A stretch of 64,000 nucleotides of DNA from Pannonibacter anstelovis (lineage in GTDB: Bacteria > Pseudomonadota > Alphaproteobacteria > Rhizobiales > Stappiaceae), in assembly GCF_036881715.1 (NCBI RefSeq), contig NZ_JBAKBF010000014.1, positions 1-64,000 of the forward strand, read 5' to 3'. Positions 35,024 to 43,360 of the stretch are shown one piece after another (within the stretch, counting starts at the first letter, position 1; the number at the start of each line of letters is the position of its first letter). Under the pieces are notes generated by a model, which saw only the letters and a list, made by a program, of their open reading frames with translations, was not told where the DNA came from and did no database searches. The position numbers and the translations under genes were made by a program.

Positions 35024-36415
35024 ATGGCCTACAAGACGCAAAACCCTTACACGGGTGAAGTGCTGAAAACATTTCCAGAGGCAACGGATGCAGAAGTCTC
35101 GGTTGCCATCGGCAAGGCACATGAAGCCTTTCTTGGCTGGCGGACGCTTTCCTTCGCAGCCCGTGGCAAGATCCTGCAGCAGGCGGCAGATCTTCTGCGC
35201 GCAAGCGTTGACGACTACGCCCGGCTGCTGACGCTTGAAATGGGCAAACTCTTCACCGAGGCCAAGGCGGAAGTCGAACTGTCGGCAAAGATCTTCGAAT
35301 ATTACGTCCGGAACACCGAACGCCTGCTGCAGCCGGAGAAGCTGGAGGTCGCCGATCCGGCCGAAGGCGAGGCCATGCTCGTCTGTGAGCCTCTTGGCGT
35401 GCTGCTTGCAATCGAGCCATGGAACTTCCCGTATTACCAGATCACCCGCATCATCGCGCCGCAACTGTCTGCCGGGAACACCATCCTGCTGAAACACGCG
35501 TCCAACGTTCCCCAGAGCGCTGCTGCCTTCGAGCGCCTGATGCGGGAAGCGGGCCTGCCGGAGGGCGCCTTTACCAATCTCTATGCAACCCGTTCGCAGG
35601 TGGAAATGATCATCAACGACCCGCGCGTCCATGGCGTCGCCCTGACCGGCTCGGAAGGTGCAGGCGCCATTGTCGCTGCGCAGGCAGGCAAGGCGCTGAA
35701 GAAGTCCACCATGGAGCTGGGTGGCGCGGATGCCTTCGTCGTGCTGGCCGATGCCGACCTTGAAAAGACCGTCCGCTGGGCCGTCTTCGGACGCCACTGG
35801 AACGGCGGTCAGGTCTGCGTGTCATCCAAGCGCATGATCATTGTGGACGAGATCTACGACGAATTTCTGGCCCGCTACCGCGAAGGCGTCGCAGCCCTGA
35901 AAGCGGGCGACCCTTTCGACGCGCAGACGACGCTCGCGCCCTTGTCCTCGCAAGGTGCAGCTGATGAAATCAGGGAGAAGGTGAAGGAGGCCATCGCACA
36001 TGGCGCCAAGGCGGAAGAGGTTGGCCCGCCGGTTCCCAATCAGGGTGCCTTCGTGCAGCCGGTGATCCTGACGGACATCGGCGAGGACAACCCGGCCCGC
36101 TATTGGGAGTTCTTCGGCCCCGTTTCCATGATCTTCCGTGCCCGGGACGAAGCGGATGCAATCCGCATTGCCAACGATTCCCCCTTCGGTCTCGGCGGCT
36201 CGGTCTTCACCCGTGACACCGCACATGGCGTGGAAGTGGCCCGGCAGATTGCCACCGGCATGGTCTACATCAACCACCCGACCAAGGTAGAAGCGGACCT
36301 GCCCTTCGGCGGCATCGGCCGCTCCGGCTATGGCCGCGAGCTCCTCGGCCTCGGGCTCAAGGAATTCGTGAACCACAAGCTGATCGGCGTCGTGGACATC
36401 GACGCCCGCTTCTGA
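35024..36415 (+). CDS. Aldehyde dehydrogenase, succinate-semialdehyde dehydrogenase-like
   Basis: A 463-residue NAD(P)-dependent aldehyde dehydrogenase. The catalytic Cys265 is in GGQVCVSSKR and the general base Glu231 in TMELGGAD; the EPWNFPYYQ and GEFGP-like EFFGPVSMIF motifs complete the active site. The overall pattern (short N-terminus AYKTQNPYTGEVLKTFPEAT, PTKVEADLPFGG) matches the succinate-semialdehyde dehydrogenase (Sad/YneI) group, which oxidises succinate semialdehyde to succinate; substrate is inferred. The start has GGAGAG upstream. It is transcribed alone and converges on the serine/threonine dehydratase gene. Confidence 0.9.
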   Translation: MAYKTQNPYTGEVLKTFPEATDAEVSVAIGKAHEAFLGWRTLSFAARGKILQQAADLLRASVDDYARLLTLEMGKLFTEAKAEVELSAKIFEYYVRNTERLLQPEKLEVADPAEGEAMLVCEPLGVLLAIEPWNFPYYQITRIIAPQLSAGNTILLKHASNVPQSAAAFERLMREAGLPEGAFTNLYATRSQVEMIINDPRVHGVALTGSEGAGAIVAAQAGKALKKSTMELGGADAFVVLADADLEKTVRWAVFGRHWNGGQVCVSSKRMIIVDEIYDEFLARYREGVAALKAGDPFDAQTTLAPLSSQGAADEIREKVKEAIAHGAKAEEVGPPVPNQGAFVQPVILTDIGEDNPARYWEFFGPVSMIFRARDEADAIRIANDSPFGLGGSVFTRDTAHGVEVARQIATGMVYINHPTKVEADLPFGGIGRSGYGRELLGLGLKEFVNHKLIGVVDIDARF

Positions 36416-36433
36416 GACCCAAAATGCAGAGAG

Positions 36434-36459
36434 CCCCGGCAGTTCAGTTGCTGCCGGGG
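36434..36459. terminator. Bidirectional terminator between convergent genes
   Basis: A perfect 9-bp inverted repeat (36434-36442 with 36451-36459) lies 18 bases after the aldehyde dehydrogenase stop and overlaps the last codons of the dehydratase gene. Confidence 0.6.
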
Positions 36460-37457
36460 ATCTTACCTGGAAGTAAGCTGCAGACAGTCAGCGCCGTTTC
36501 CAGCGTTTCCGGATCAATGTTACCGCCGGAGAGGATTGCCACCACTGGGCCGTTTCCGGCAGGCATCTTGCGGAAAAGCACCGAGGCAAGGGCCACCGCT
36601 CCGCCCGGCTCCACGACCAGCTTGAGCTCGCGGAAGGCAAAGGCAACAGCGGCCAGCGCTTCGTCATCGCTCACCACCAGCCCGCGTGCCTTGCGCCGGG
36701 TCAGAACCTCGAAGGAGAGTTCTCCCGGGCTTTCGGTTAGGATCGCATCGCAGACCGAGCCCGAGCCGCTGGCATTGACCTCGCGGCGGCCACTGGCGAG
36801 CGAGCGGGCATAGTCGTCAAAGCCGGCCGGCTCGCAGGTGTAGACCACAGCCTCCGGCAGCCCTTCCTCCAACCCCAGCGCCACACCGCTGGTGAGCCCG
36901 CCGCCACCCGTGCAGGCTGCGACCGCTTCGATATCAAGGCCGAGCGCTGCCGACTGGCGGACGATCTCAAGGCCAATGGTCCCCTGTCCAGCAATGACAC
37001 CCCTGTCGTCGTAAGGATGCACAAAGGTAGCGCCGTTTTCCTCGCAGATGGCCTTGGCGATGGCGATCCGGTCTTCGACGCCCCGCTTGTAGGTCACGAC
37101 CCGCGCGCCCATCTCGGCCGTGCGCTTCAGCTTGATGGCAGGGGCATCCTCCGGCATGACGATGACGGCAGGCATGCCGAGAATGCGCGCCGCCTCGGCC
37201 ACGCCTTGCGCATGATTGCCCGAAGAGCAAGCCACCACGCCAGCCGCCCGCTCCCCTTCCGGGATCTGCGACAACCGGTTGAACGCACCACGGAACTTGA
37301 AAGAGCCCGTGCGCTGGAGATTTTCGGGCTTCAACCAGACCTTCCGCCCGGCTGCGTCATCCAGCACCTTGAAAGACAGGAGCGGGGTTTCAAAAGCGTG
37401 CCCTCGCAGCTGCTCCGCTGCGGCCTTTACATCATCAAGCGAGAGGGTGCCATTCAT
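36444..37457 (-). CDS. Threonine/serine dehydratase (PLP-dependent)
   Basis: A 337-residue PLP enzyme of the serine/threonine dehydratase family, converting threonine to 2-oxobutanoate or serine to pyruvate. The PLP lysine is Lys54 in GSFKFRGA; CSSGNHAQGVA binds phosphate or substrate, and TGGGGLTSG is the tetraglycine PLP-phosphate loop. There is no C-terminal ACT domain, so it is the short, catabolic or serine-racemase-like type rather than isoleucine-regulated IlvA. Its last residues GKIPGSN lie within the terminator hairpin. Confidence 0.92.
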   Translation of the reverse strand: MNGTLSLDDVKAAAEQLRGHAFETPLLSFKVLDDAAGRKVWLKPENLQRTGSFKFRGAFNRLSQIPEGERAAGVVACSSGNHAQGVAEAARILGMPAVIVMPEDAPAIKLKRTAEMGARVVTYKRGVEDRIAIAKAICEENGATFVHPYDDRGVIAGQGTIGLEIVRQSAALGLDIEAVAACTGGGGLTSGVALGLEEGLPEAVVYTCEPAGFDDYARSLASGRREVNASGSGSVCDAILTESPGELSFEVLTRRKARGLVVSDDEALAAVAFAFRELKLVVEPGGAVALASVLFRKMPAGNGPVVAILSGGNIDPETLETALTVCSLLPGKIPGSN

Positions 37458-37556
37458 GGCCAGTCTCCGGAATAGTGGCTTTCCGAAGACCTACCAACGC
37501 CATGCGTGCCCGGCAACGAAAGGCTTGTCACCGTGGCAATTCACGTTGGCACCGGA

Positions 37557-38597
37557 TCAGGCGGCCTGCGGCTGCGGCTCTGCAGGAAGCCCATAGGCGG
37601 CGATGGCGTTGTCGAGGAACTGGCGGGAACTGGCCTCCCAGCTGAAGCCAAGAGCCATCTGGCGGCAATAGCTGCGGGGTATGTCGAGCGCGGCAAGGGC
37701 AGCGGCCCTCAGGTCCTCATCCAGCACCCCGGCCCCGCTATCGCCGATCACATCCAGCGGCCCCATGACCGGATAGGCCGCCACAGGAACGCCGCAGGCC
37801 AGCGCCTCCAGCAGCACATTGCCGAACGTATCCGTCAGCGAAGGAAACACGAACACATCCGCCGAAGCATAGGTCCGTGCCAGATCCTCACCCGTTTTCG
37901 GCCCGGTAAAGAGCACGTCCGGGTAGGCCCTGCGCATGGATTCGAGCTGCGGGCCGCCGCCTACAACCACCTTGCTGCCGGGAAGATCCAGCTCGAGGAA
38001 GGCCTCGATGTTCTTCTCCACCGCCACCCGGCCCACATTCATGAAGATGGGGCGCGGGAGATCCGCTGGCAGGACGGAGCCCTCGTAGGGGCGGAAAAGA
38101 TCGGCATCCACACCGCGCGACCAGCGCATCAGATGGGTAAAACCACGCGCGGCCAGATCCTTCTCCAGACTGCCGGTAGCCACCATGCAGCCCTGCCCGG
38201 CATTGTGGAAGCGCCGCAGCCACCTGTAGGTGACAGACACGGGCACCGGAAGGCGCGCCGCCAGATATTCCGGAAAGCGCGTGTGGTAACTCGTCGTGAA
38301 GACCTTGCCCTGCTTCAACGCCACGGAACGGGCCATGAGACCCAGAGGGCCTTCGGTGGCAATGTGCAGGTGATCACAGGCGAACCGGTCCATGATCGCC
38401 GCCACACGCGTCCGCGTTGTCAGGGACAGGCGGATCTCCGGATAGGTCGGGCATGGCAGGGTACGGAAAAGCTGCGGCGTCAGGAACTCAACGCGCAGAC
38501 CCATGCGCAGCAACTGGTTGGCAGTCAGTTCCAGAGAACGGACTACACCATTGATCTGCGGATGCCAGGCGTCTGTGACGATGAGAATGGATGTCAT
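37557..38597 (-). CDS. agt: Glycosyltransferase family 4 (Agt-like)
   Basis: A 346-residue GT-B fold glycosyltransferase. The N-terminus ILIVTDAWHPQINGVVRSL is typical of the GT4 mannosyl/glucosyl-transferase group, and VFVFPSLTDTFGNVLLEALACGVPVAAY is the conserved C-terminal donor-binding region. It overlaps the metallophosphoesterase gene by 4 bases (ATGA). In marine and rhizobial alphaproteobacteria, PlcP is encoded next to Agt, which adds a sugar to diacylglycerol during phosphate starvation; I assign agt on that basis. The ATG at 38597 was chosen because of the overlap and conserved N-terminus. An unrelated GT4 role cannot be excluded. Confidence 0.82.
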   Translation of the reverse strand: MTSILIVTDAWHPQINGVVRSLELTANQLLRMGLRVEFLTPQLFRTLPCPTYPEIRLSLTTRTRVAAIMDRFACDHLHIATEGPLGLMARSVALKQGKVFTTSYHTRFPEYLAARLPVPVSVTYRWLRRFHNAGQGCMVATGSLEKDLAARGFTHLMRWSRGVDADLFRPYEGSVLPADLPRPIFMNVGRVAVEKNIEAFLELDLPGSKVVVGGGPQLESMRRAYPDVLFTGPKTGEDLARTYASADVFVFPSLTDTFGNVLLEALACGVPVAAYPVMGPLDVIGDSGAGVLDEDLRAAALAALDIPRSYCRQMALGFSWEASSRQFLDNAIAAYGLPAEPQPQAA

Positions 38598-39397
38598 GCC
38601 GCGACGGACCGCTCCCCCATCCCCTGCTCCGCCTGCTGTTCGGCTGGACGCTGCACCCATCTGATAACCTCGAACGTTCCGTCGTGATGCTCGGCAACCG
38701 CCGTGCAGCTTTCGACCCAGTCACCGGTGTTGATGTAGTGGATGCCGTCGATATCGTGGCTGGCGGCATGGTGGATGTGGCCGCAGATGACCCCGTGAAC
38801 GCCCTTGCGGCGGGCTTCGTCGGACAAGGCATCCTCGAAGCGGCCAATGAAATTCACGGCGTTCTTCACCTTCAGCTTTGCCCAGGCAGAGAGCGACCAG
38901 TAAGTCAGACCCAGGCGGCGGCGCATGAGGTTGAAGCCGGTATTCAGAGCCAGCGCGGTCACATAGGCCTTGTCACCGAAGAAGGCGAGCCACTTGGCGT
39001 GACGGATGACCACATCAAACTGGTCGCCGTGGATGACCAGGTACTCGCGCCCGTCGGCTGCCGTATGCACGACACTGTCCGCTACTTCCACACCGCCGAA
39101 ATGAGTGCCGAGGAAATCGCGCAGGAATTCGTCATGGTTGCCGGGAATGTAGAAGATGCGCGCGCCCTTGCGGGCCTTGCGCAGGATCTTCTGGATCACG
39201 TCGTTATGCGCCTGCGGCCAGTACCAGCTGCGCTTCAGCCGCCAACCGTCAACAATGTCGCCGACCAGATACACGGTCTCGGCATCATTGTACTTCAGGA
39301 AGTCGAGCAGAAGATCTGCCTGACATCCGCGCGTTCCAAGATGAACATCTGAAATGAACAAGGCCCGGTAATGCCGGCCTTCCTGCAGAGCTGTCAT
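38594..39397 (-). CDS. plcP: PlcP-type metallophosphoesterase (phospholipase C)
   Basis: A 267-residue calcineurin-like phosphoesterase. Metal ligands: Asp17 and His19 in ISDVHLG, Asp47 in VGDIVDGW, Asn87-His88 in GNHDE, a histidine in VIHGDQFD, and the GHIHHA motif near residue 208. Databases often call this family UDP-2,3-diacylglucosamine diphosphatase-like; in Sinorhizobium its member PlcP is a phospholipase C that releases diacylglycerol from phospholipids during phosphate limitation. The downstream, overlapping glycosyltransferase and an upstream Pho-box-like site support PlcP over LpxH. Acts at the inner membrane. Confidence 0.85.
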   Translation of the reverse strand: MTALQEGRHYRALFISDVHLGTRGCQADLLLDFLKYNDAETVYLVGDIVDGWRLKRSWYWPQAHNDVIQKILRKARKGARIFYIPGNHDEFLRDFLGTHFGGVEVADSVVHTAADGREYLVIHGDQFDVVIRHAKWLAFFGDKAYVTALALNTGFNLMRRRLGLTYWSLSAWAKLKVKNAVNFIGRFEDALSDEARRKGVHGVICGHIHHAASHDIDGIHYINTGDWVESCTAVAEHHDGTFEVIRWVQRPAEQQAEQGMGERSVAA

Positions 39398-39442
39398 GTC
39401 TGGCGCTCCCGATTACCTTTGCCCCCCTTAGACGCGATTCAG

Positions 39443-39460
39443 GTATCAGGATTATGACAG
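39443..39460 (-). promoter_or_regulatory. Pho-box-like site upstream of plcP
   Basis: On the - strand the 18 bases read CTGTCATAATCCTGATAC: the first heptamer matches the PhoB half-site CTGTCAT exactly, the second (CTGATAC) matches CTGTCAC at five of seven, and the four-base AT-rich spacer is right. It ends 45 bases before the plcP start. Confidence 0.65.
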
Positions 39461-39584
39461 CAAAGTTTTTCACAAGCATACTGCAGGATTTACGTCGAAT
39501 TTTAGTATTCAGAAAAAGGTATTTACGCGCAAATACGACAGTTTGGTGAATGATCGGGACAGCCATTTGTGTCACAAAAGGAAA

Positions 39585-39610
39585 CGGCCGGCACCGTGGG
39601 GCACCGGCCG
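39585..39610 (-). terminator. Terminator after fadL
   Basis: A GC-rich hairpin (39585-39591 with 39604-39610, extended by weaker pairs) is followed on the - strand by TTTCCTTTTG, 25 bases beyond the fadL stop. Confidence 0.65.
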
Positions 39611-39634
39611 CAAACCTTGCACCTGAGAAACAAC

Positions 39635-40879
39635 TCAGAAGCGGTAGCGCATGGCCGCACTCACGATGTTGACCGATGAGTCGACATCGCCGGAGAGAAC
39701 CACACCAGCGAAATCCTGATGTCCCGGGACGATGGCAAGCTTGGTGTCCCGGCCAATGATGTGGGTGTAGCCGAGGTCGAAGGCCAAATTGTCCAGAACC
39801 TTGTAGCTCGCACCCGCGCTCAGCCAGATCCGGTCATTGTCCGGCAGACGGGCGGAACGGATATTGTCGTTAATCGGAGACCATTCGTAGGCAGCACCAG
39901 CACGAACGGTGAGGTTCTGATTGATGTCGTATTCCGCGCCAAGAGCCGCAAACCAGCCGTCGTCGTAGTTGAATTTCAGCGTGGTCAGAGTTGCTCCATT
40001 GGCCTGAAGCGTGACCTTGGGCGACTTCAACCGGCTCCAGTTCGCCCACTCCACCGTTCCCAGGACACGGAAGCTGTCAGTGATCCGCTGCTTGGCCGAC
40101 AATGTGACGGTTTCAGGCGTGATCAGCGAGGCATAAATCGGGGTCGACGCAACCGACGTGATTGTACCGTCAAGGTCATGTGCCACGCCAGAGCGGTAGC
40201 CCAGACCAAATTCGGTGCCTGCAAAGGGCTTGTAGATCACACCGGCGGTGACGCCGACGCCAATGTTGTCACCTTCAAGCGTCGTGACTGGCGGCGTAGT
40301 AGAAGCATTCGTGGCTGTCCTCAGCCGCACGCTGAAATACTGAACCTGCACGCCCGCACCGAAGGCGAGCTGATCATTCACCTTGTAGCCGACCATCGGG
40401 TTGGCGTTGATCGAGAACACCTTCGAGCCGGCGTTATAGGTCTGGCCGGCCCAGGGCATACCACCCTCAGGCTTCGTGGACAGACCGAAGGGCGCATTCA
40501 CGGCAAGGCCGAAATACACCTGATCATTGACATTGTAAGCGGTATAGCTGGAGCCGATCCAGGCATCAGAGCCGATGTCGCCGCCGTTGCCATAGGCGCG
40601 CAACGTCGAGGTCGAATCGAGATTAATCTCTGCCTTGGGCGCAATCAGCGCATGGTGGGACTCGGTGGTGATGCCCAGGCCTGCGCCCGTGATGGCGGCC
40701 GGGTTCCAGAACATCGACGAAATCGACGGACCGGTCGTTGCATTACCGGCGAAGGACATACCCTGATAGTAGGCGCTCTGTTCACGCAGCGCGAAACCGC
40801 CCGCATAAGCCTGACCAGCAACAGAGATCATCCCGATGGCGGTGGTGCACAGAGCCAGCGTTCTGCTGATACGAATCAT
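39635..40879 (-). CDS. fadL: Outer-membrane transporter, FadL/TodX family
   Basis: A 414-residue outer-membrane protein of the FadL family, which lets long-chain fatty acids or other hydrophobic molecules cross the outer membrane. A signal peptide ends in GQAYA (about residue 26); the mature start GGFALREQSA and the following MFWNPAAITG (NPA motif) are hallmarks of the family hatch domain, and the C-terminus ends in AAMRYRF, a typical barrel end with terminal Phe. The ATG at 40879 has GGGAGGG 10 bases upstream; another in-frame start at 40909 is possible. A fatty-acyl-CoA ligase is encoded at 48.5-50.2 kb. Confidence 0.92.
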   Translation of the reverse strand: MIRISRTLALCTTAIGMISVAGQAYAGGFALREQSAYYQGMSFAGNATTGPSISSMFWNPAAITGAGLGITTESHHALIAPKAEINLDSTSTLRAYGNGGDIGSDAWIGSSYTAYNVNDQVYFGLAVNAPFGLSTKPEGGMPWAGQTYNAGSKVFSINANPMVGYKVNDQLAFGAGVQVQYFSVRLRTATNASTTPPVTTLEGDNIGVGVTAGVIYKPFAGTEFGLGYRSGVAHDLDGTITSVASTPIYASLITPETVTLSAKQRITDSFRVLGTVEWANWSRLKSPKVTLQANGATLTTLKFNYDDGWFAALGAEYDINQNLTVRAGAAYEWSPINDNIRSARLPDNDRIWLSAGASYKVLDNLAFDLGYTHIIGRDTKLAIVPGHQDFAGVVLSGDVDSSVNIVSAAMRYRF

Positions 40880-40940
40880 GTTGCTCAAACCCTCCCAAGC
40901 ATTTCTCAAAGCCCTGCCAGCTTTGCTCCTCAGGAAAGAC

Positions 40941-40968
40941 GATCTTTCAATTTCGTAGATCTTTCAAT
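40941..40968 (-). promoter_or_regulatory. Direct repeats upstream of fadL
   Basis: GATCTTTCAAT occurs twice (40941-40951 and 40958-40968), 17 bases apart, starting 61 bases upstream of the chosen fadL start. A possible operator; the regulator is unknown. Confidence 0.4.
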
Positions 40969-41311
40969 CCGGAAACACGCCGCGATGAAATGCCACTCAC
41001 GCATGCTGCAGCGCACCAAATATACTGTCCGCCCCACATTCCCCTAGGGAATGTGGGGCATGACCGTCGAAAATATGTCATATTCCGGTCAGATTGACAC
41101 AGGGCGGAAACAGCAGGAGAGGTATGCTTAAAAAATAGGCACCTATCACGCGATTTCACGCTGGCGAGTTTTCAAGACCTGCGTTGCAGGAAAGTCACAT
41201 TCCCCTCCGCCCGGCCGGGCAGAAAATGGCTCAATCCACCCGATTCGAGCCACTTCCTGTGTACAACGGGTTCTTTTGCGCGCCGGATCCGGAATGCGGA
41301 AGGTGGCCCTC
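40969..41311. other. Gap between fadL promoter region and MITE-like element
   Basis: Mixed-composition DNA without a supported gene. A short direct or palindromic echo of GAATGTGGGGCA lies around 41035-41060 (CCCCACATTCCCC then GGGAATGTGGGG), forming a hairpin. Otherwise nothing was recognised. Confidence 0.4.
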
Positions 41312-41413
41312 ATACCAATGCTCGATGAGCTTCACTCATCGCGCATTGGTTAAGCCCGCGCGATGCTGGAGCATTTTCGAGGCGTGATGCGTCAGCGTGG
41401 AAAGCCTTGGTAT
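41312..41413. mobile_element. MITE-like palindromic element with terminal inverted repeats
   Basis: A 102-bp segment bounded by ATACCAATGCT (41312-41322) and its near reverse complement AGCCTTGGTAT (41403-41413), 10 of 11 matching. Its left part forms a 37-base hairpin (41314-41350) with 15 paired bases, one mismatch and loop CTTCA. The right end abuts the TRAP binding-protein stop codon. It could be a small non-autonomous element, a terminator for that gene, or both. Confidence 0.5.
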
Positions 41414-42522
41414 CAGGCCTTGTCGCCGTCGCGCGCGGCAAGGAACCGCTGTACAGAGACCCGGCTCCACGGCGCAAGCCGCGCCTGCGCCTTGCTGTAG
41501 CTGGCGTGGATGCGCGCTGTGAGCTCGTCCTTGGCTGCAAGCTCCCCCAGCACCACCGCTGTTTCGCGGCGCAGCGCGTCCAGCACGTCTTCAGGGTAGA
41601 AGCGCAGCAGCACCCCCTCCTCCTTCTGCAGGCTCTCAAGGCTGCCTGCATTCATCCATTCGCTTTCGGCCAGTGACCTGCCATTCTCGGCCTTGCAGGC
41701 CTCCAGGACGATGGTCCTGAGATCTTCCGGCAGCCCTTCCAGCGCAGTCCTGTTGAACAGCGCCTCGCCGGTGCCGTTCGGCTCGTGAAAGCCCGGGGCA
41801 TAGTAGAACTTGGCCACCTTCTGGAAGCCCATCGCCTGATCGCTCCACGGGCCCAGAAACTCGGTTGCGTCGATGAGGCCGGATTGCAGCGCCGGGAATA
41901 TCTCCCCCGGCGGCAGGGCGACTGGTGTTGCACCCAATCGGCGCATGACCTCGCCGCCCAGACCCGGCATGCGGATTTTCAGCCCGGCGAGATCATCGAG
42001 CGTATTGATTTCCTTGCGGAACCAGCCGCCCATTTGTACGCCGGTGTTGCCCGCCATCACCGGCTTGATTCCGAACGGGGCGTAAAGCTCGTCCCACAGC
42101 GCCTGCCCGCCGCCCTGCTCGATCCAGGTGATGTGCTCAAGCGGCAGAAGACCGAAGGGAATGGCCGTAAACCAGACAGCAGCAGGCATCTTGCCCTGCC
42201 AGAAGAAGGAGGCCGTGTGCGCCACCTGTGCCGTACCGGCAGACACGGCATCGAACACGCCGAGCGGCGGCACCAGTTCGCCGGCAGCAAAGAGCCGCAC
42301 CCGCATACGCCCGCCCGACATTCTCTCGATCCGGTCGCAGATCGTCTGGGCGGTCGTTCCCGGCCCCGGCAGGTTCTTCTGCCAGGAAGTCACCATCTTC
42401 CACTCGATCACGGCCTCGCCCGTATTGGCGAGCGCGGGCGCGGCCAGCAGAGAAGCGGCACTGGCCGCACCAAGCTTGAGGGCCTGACGGCGCGAGGCGG
42501 ACGGCTTGATCTCAGTTGACAT
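41413..42522 (-). CDS. TRAP transporter solute-binding protein (DctP family), orphan
   Basis: A 369-residue periplasmic binding protein of the TRAP DctP family, TakP-like branch. A twin-arginine signal (Arg11-Arg12 in ASRRQALKLG, then a hydrophobic stretch ending APALA) indicates Tat export. Family motifs include LPGPGTTAQTICDRI and the LKIRMPGLGGEVMRRLGATPVALPPGEIF segment. The ATG at 42522 overlaps thiD by 11 bases and has GGGAGA 6 bases upstream, so the gene appears coupled to the riboswitch-controlled thiMD operon. The DctQ and DctM membrane subunits are not adjacent. A longer frame to 42606 would read far into thiD and was rejected. Confidence 0.88.
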   Translation of the reverse strand: MSTEIKPSASRRQALKLGAASAASLLAAPALANTGEAVIEWKMVTSWQKNLPGPGTTAQTICDRIERMSGGRMRVRLFAAGELVPPLGVFDAVSAGTAQVAHTASFFWQGKMPAAVWFTAIPFGLLPLEHITWIEQGGGQALWDELYAPFGIKPVMAGNTGVQMGGWFRKEINTLDDLAGLKIRMPGLGGEVMRRLGATPVALPPGEIFPALQSGLIDATEFLGPWSDQAMGFQKVAKFYYAPGFHEPNGTGEALFNRTALEGLPEDLRTIVLEACKAENGRSLAESEWMNAGSLESLQKEEGVLLRFYPEDVLDALRRETAVVLGELAAKDELTARIHASYSKAQARLAPWSRVSVQRFLAARDGDKA

Positions 42523-43330
42523 CGCTTGTCTCCCAGAGCGCGTGGAAATGATGCACGGGCCCATGGCCTTCACCGATCTTGAGGTTGTCAGCAGCCCGGA
42601 TGGCATGGGTCACATAGAGCTTCGCTCCGGCCACCGCATCGGGCAGCGGAAGCCCTTTGGCAAGGCCCGCGGCAATCGCGGACGACAGGGTGCAACCGGT
42701 GCCGTGGCTGTTGCGCGTAGCATGGCGGGGGGCGGTGAACCACTGTTCGCGTCCGTCGCGGGTCAACAGCAGATCCTCGCTCTCCGGCCCCTCCCCGTGG
42801 CCGCCCTTCAGCAGCACGGACCTTGCGCCCAGATCCAGCAGCGCCTGCGCCTGCGTGCGCATGGCTTCCCGGCCCTGTGCAATTTCCGTATTCAGCATGC
42901 GGGCGGCTTCCGGCAGGTTCGGCGTGATCAGCTGCGCGCGCGGCAGCAGTTCCGCAATCAGCACGGAGACCGCTTCCGGCACCAGCAGCGGATCACCGGA
43001 GGCTGCGACCATCACAGGATCGAGCACCACATTGGACGCCTCATGCGCATCCAGCCCTTCGGCCACGGCACAGATGACATCCGGGCGTGACAGCATGCCG
43101 ATCTTGATGGCATTGACCTTGAGATCGGACAGCACCGCATCCATCTGCGCCCGCACGAAGGCAGGGGGAACGTCGTGAATGGCACTGACGCCGAGCGTAT
43201 TCTGTGCCGTCAGTGCGCTCAGCACGCTGGCACCATAGACACCGAGCGCCGAGAAGGTCTTGAGATCAGCCTGAATGCCGGCTCCACCGCCGGAATCCGA
43301 GCCTGCGATGGTCAGGGCAATGGCAGTCAT
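42512..43330 (-). CDS. thiD: Hydroxymethylpyrimidine (phosphate) kinase ThiD
   Basis: A 272-residue ribokinase-fold enzyme that phosphorylates HMP and HMP-phosphate to HMP-diphosphate for thiamine synthesis. It begins MTAIALTIAGSDSGGGAGIQAD, the ThiD substrate-binding motif; VLDPVMVA and the late ATRNSHGTGCTLSSAIAAGLA anion-hole motif with catalytic Cys follow. It lies 30 bases after thiM, and its end overlaps the TRAP binding-protein start by 11 bases. Expression should follow the upstream TPP riboswitch. Confidence 0.96.
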   Translation of the reverse strand: MTAIALTIAGSDSGGGAGIQADLKTFSALGVYGASVLSALTAQNTLGVSAIHDVPPAFVRAQMDAVLSDLKVNAIKIGMLSRPDVICAVAEGLDAHEASNVVLDPVMVAASGDPLLVPEAVSVLIAELLPRAQLITPNLPEAARMLNTEIAQGREAMRTQAQALLDLGARSVLLKGGHGEGPESEDLLLTRDGREQWFTAPRHATRNSHGTGCTLSSAIAAGLAKGLPLPDAVAGAKLYVTHAIRAADNLKIGEGHGPVHHFHALWETSDVN

Positions 43331-43360
43331 GATTCCTCCTGAAAATGAACGGGCTGCGGC

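Noticed and set aside
41310..41651. Small frame overlapping the TRAP gene end and the palindromic element
   Set aside because: No ribosome site, no conserved features, and it lies in a repeat and over a supported gene.
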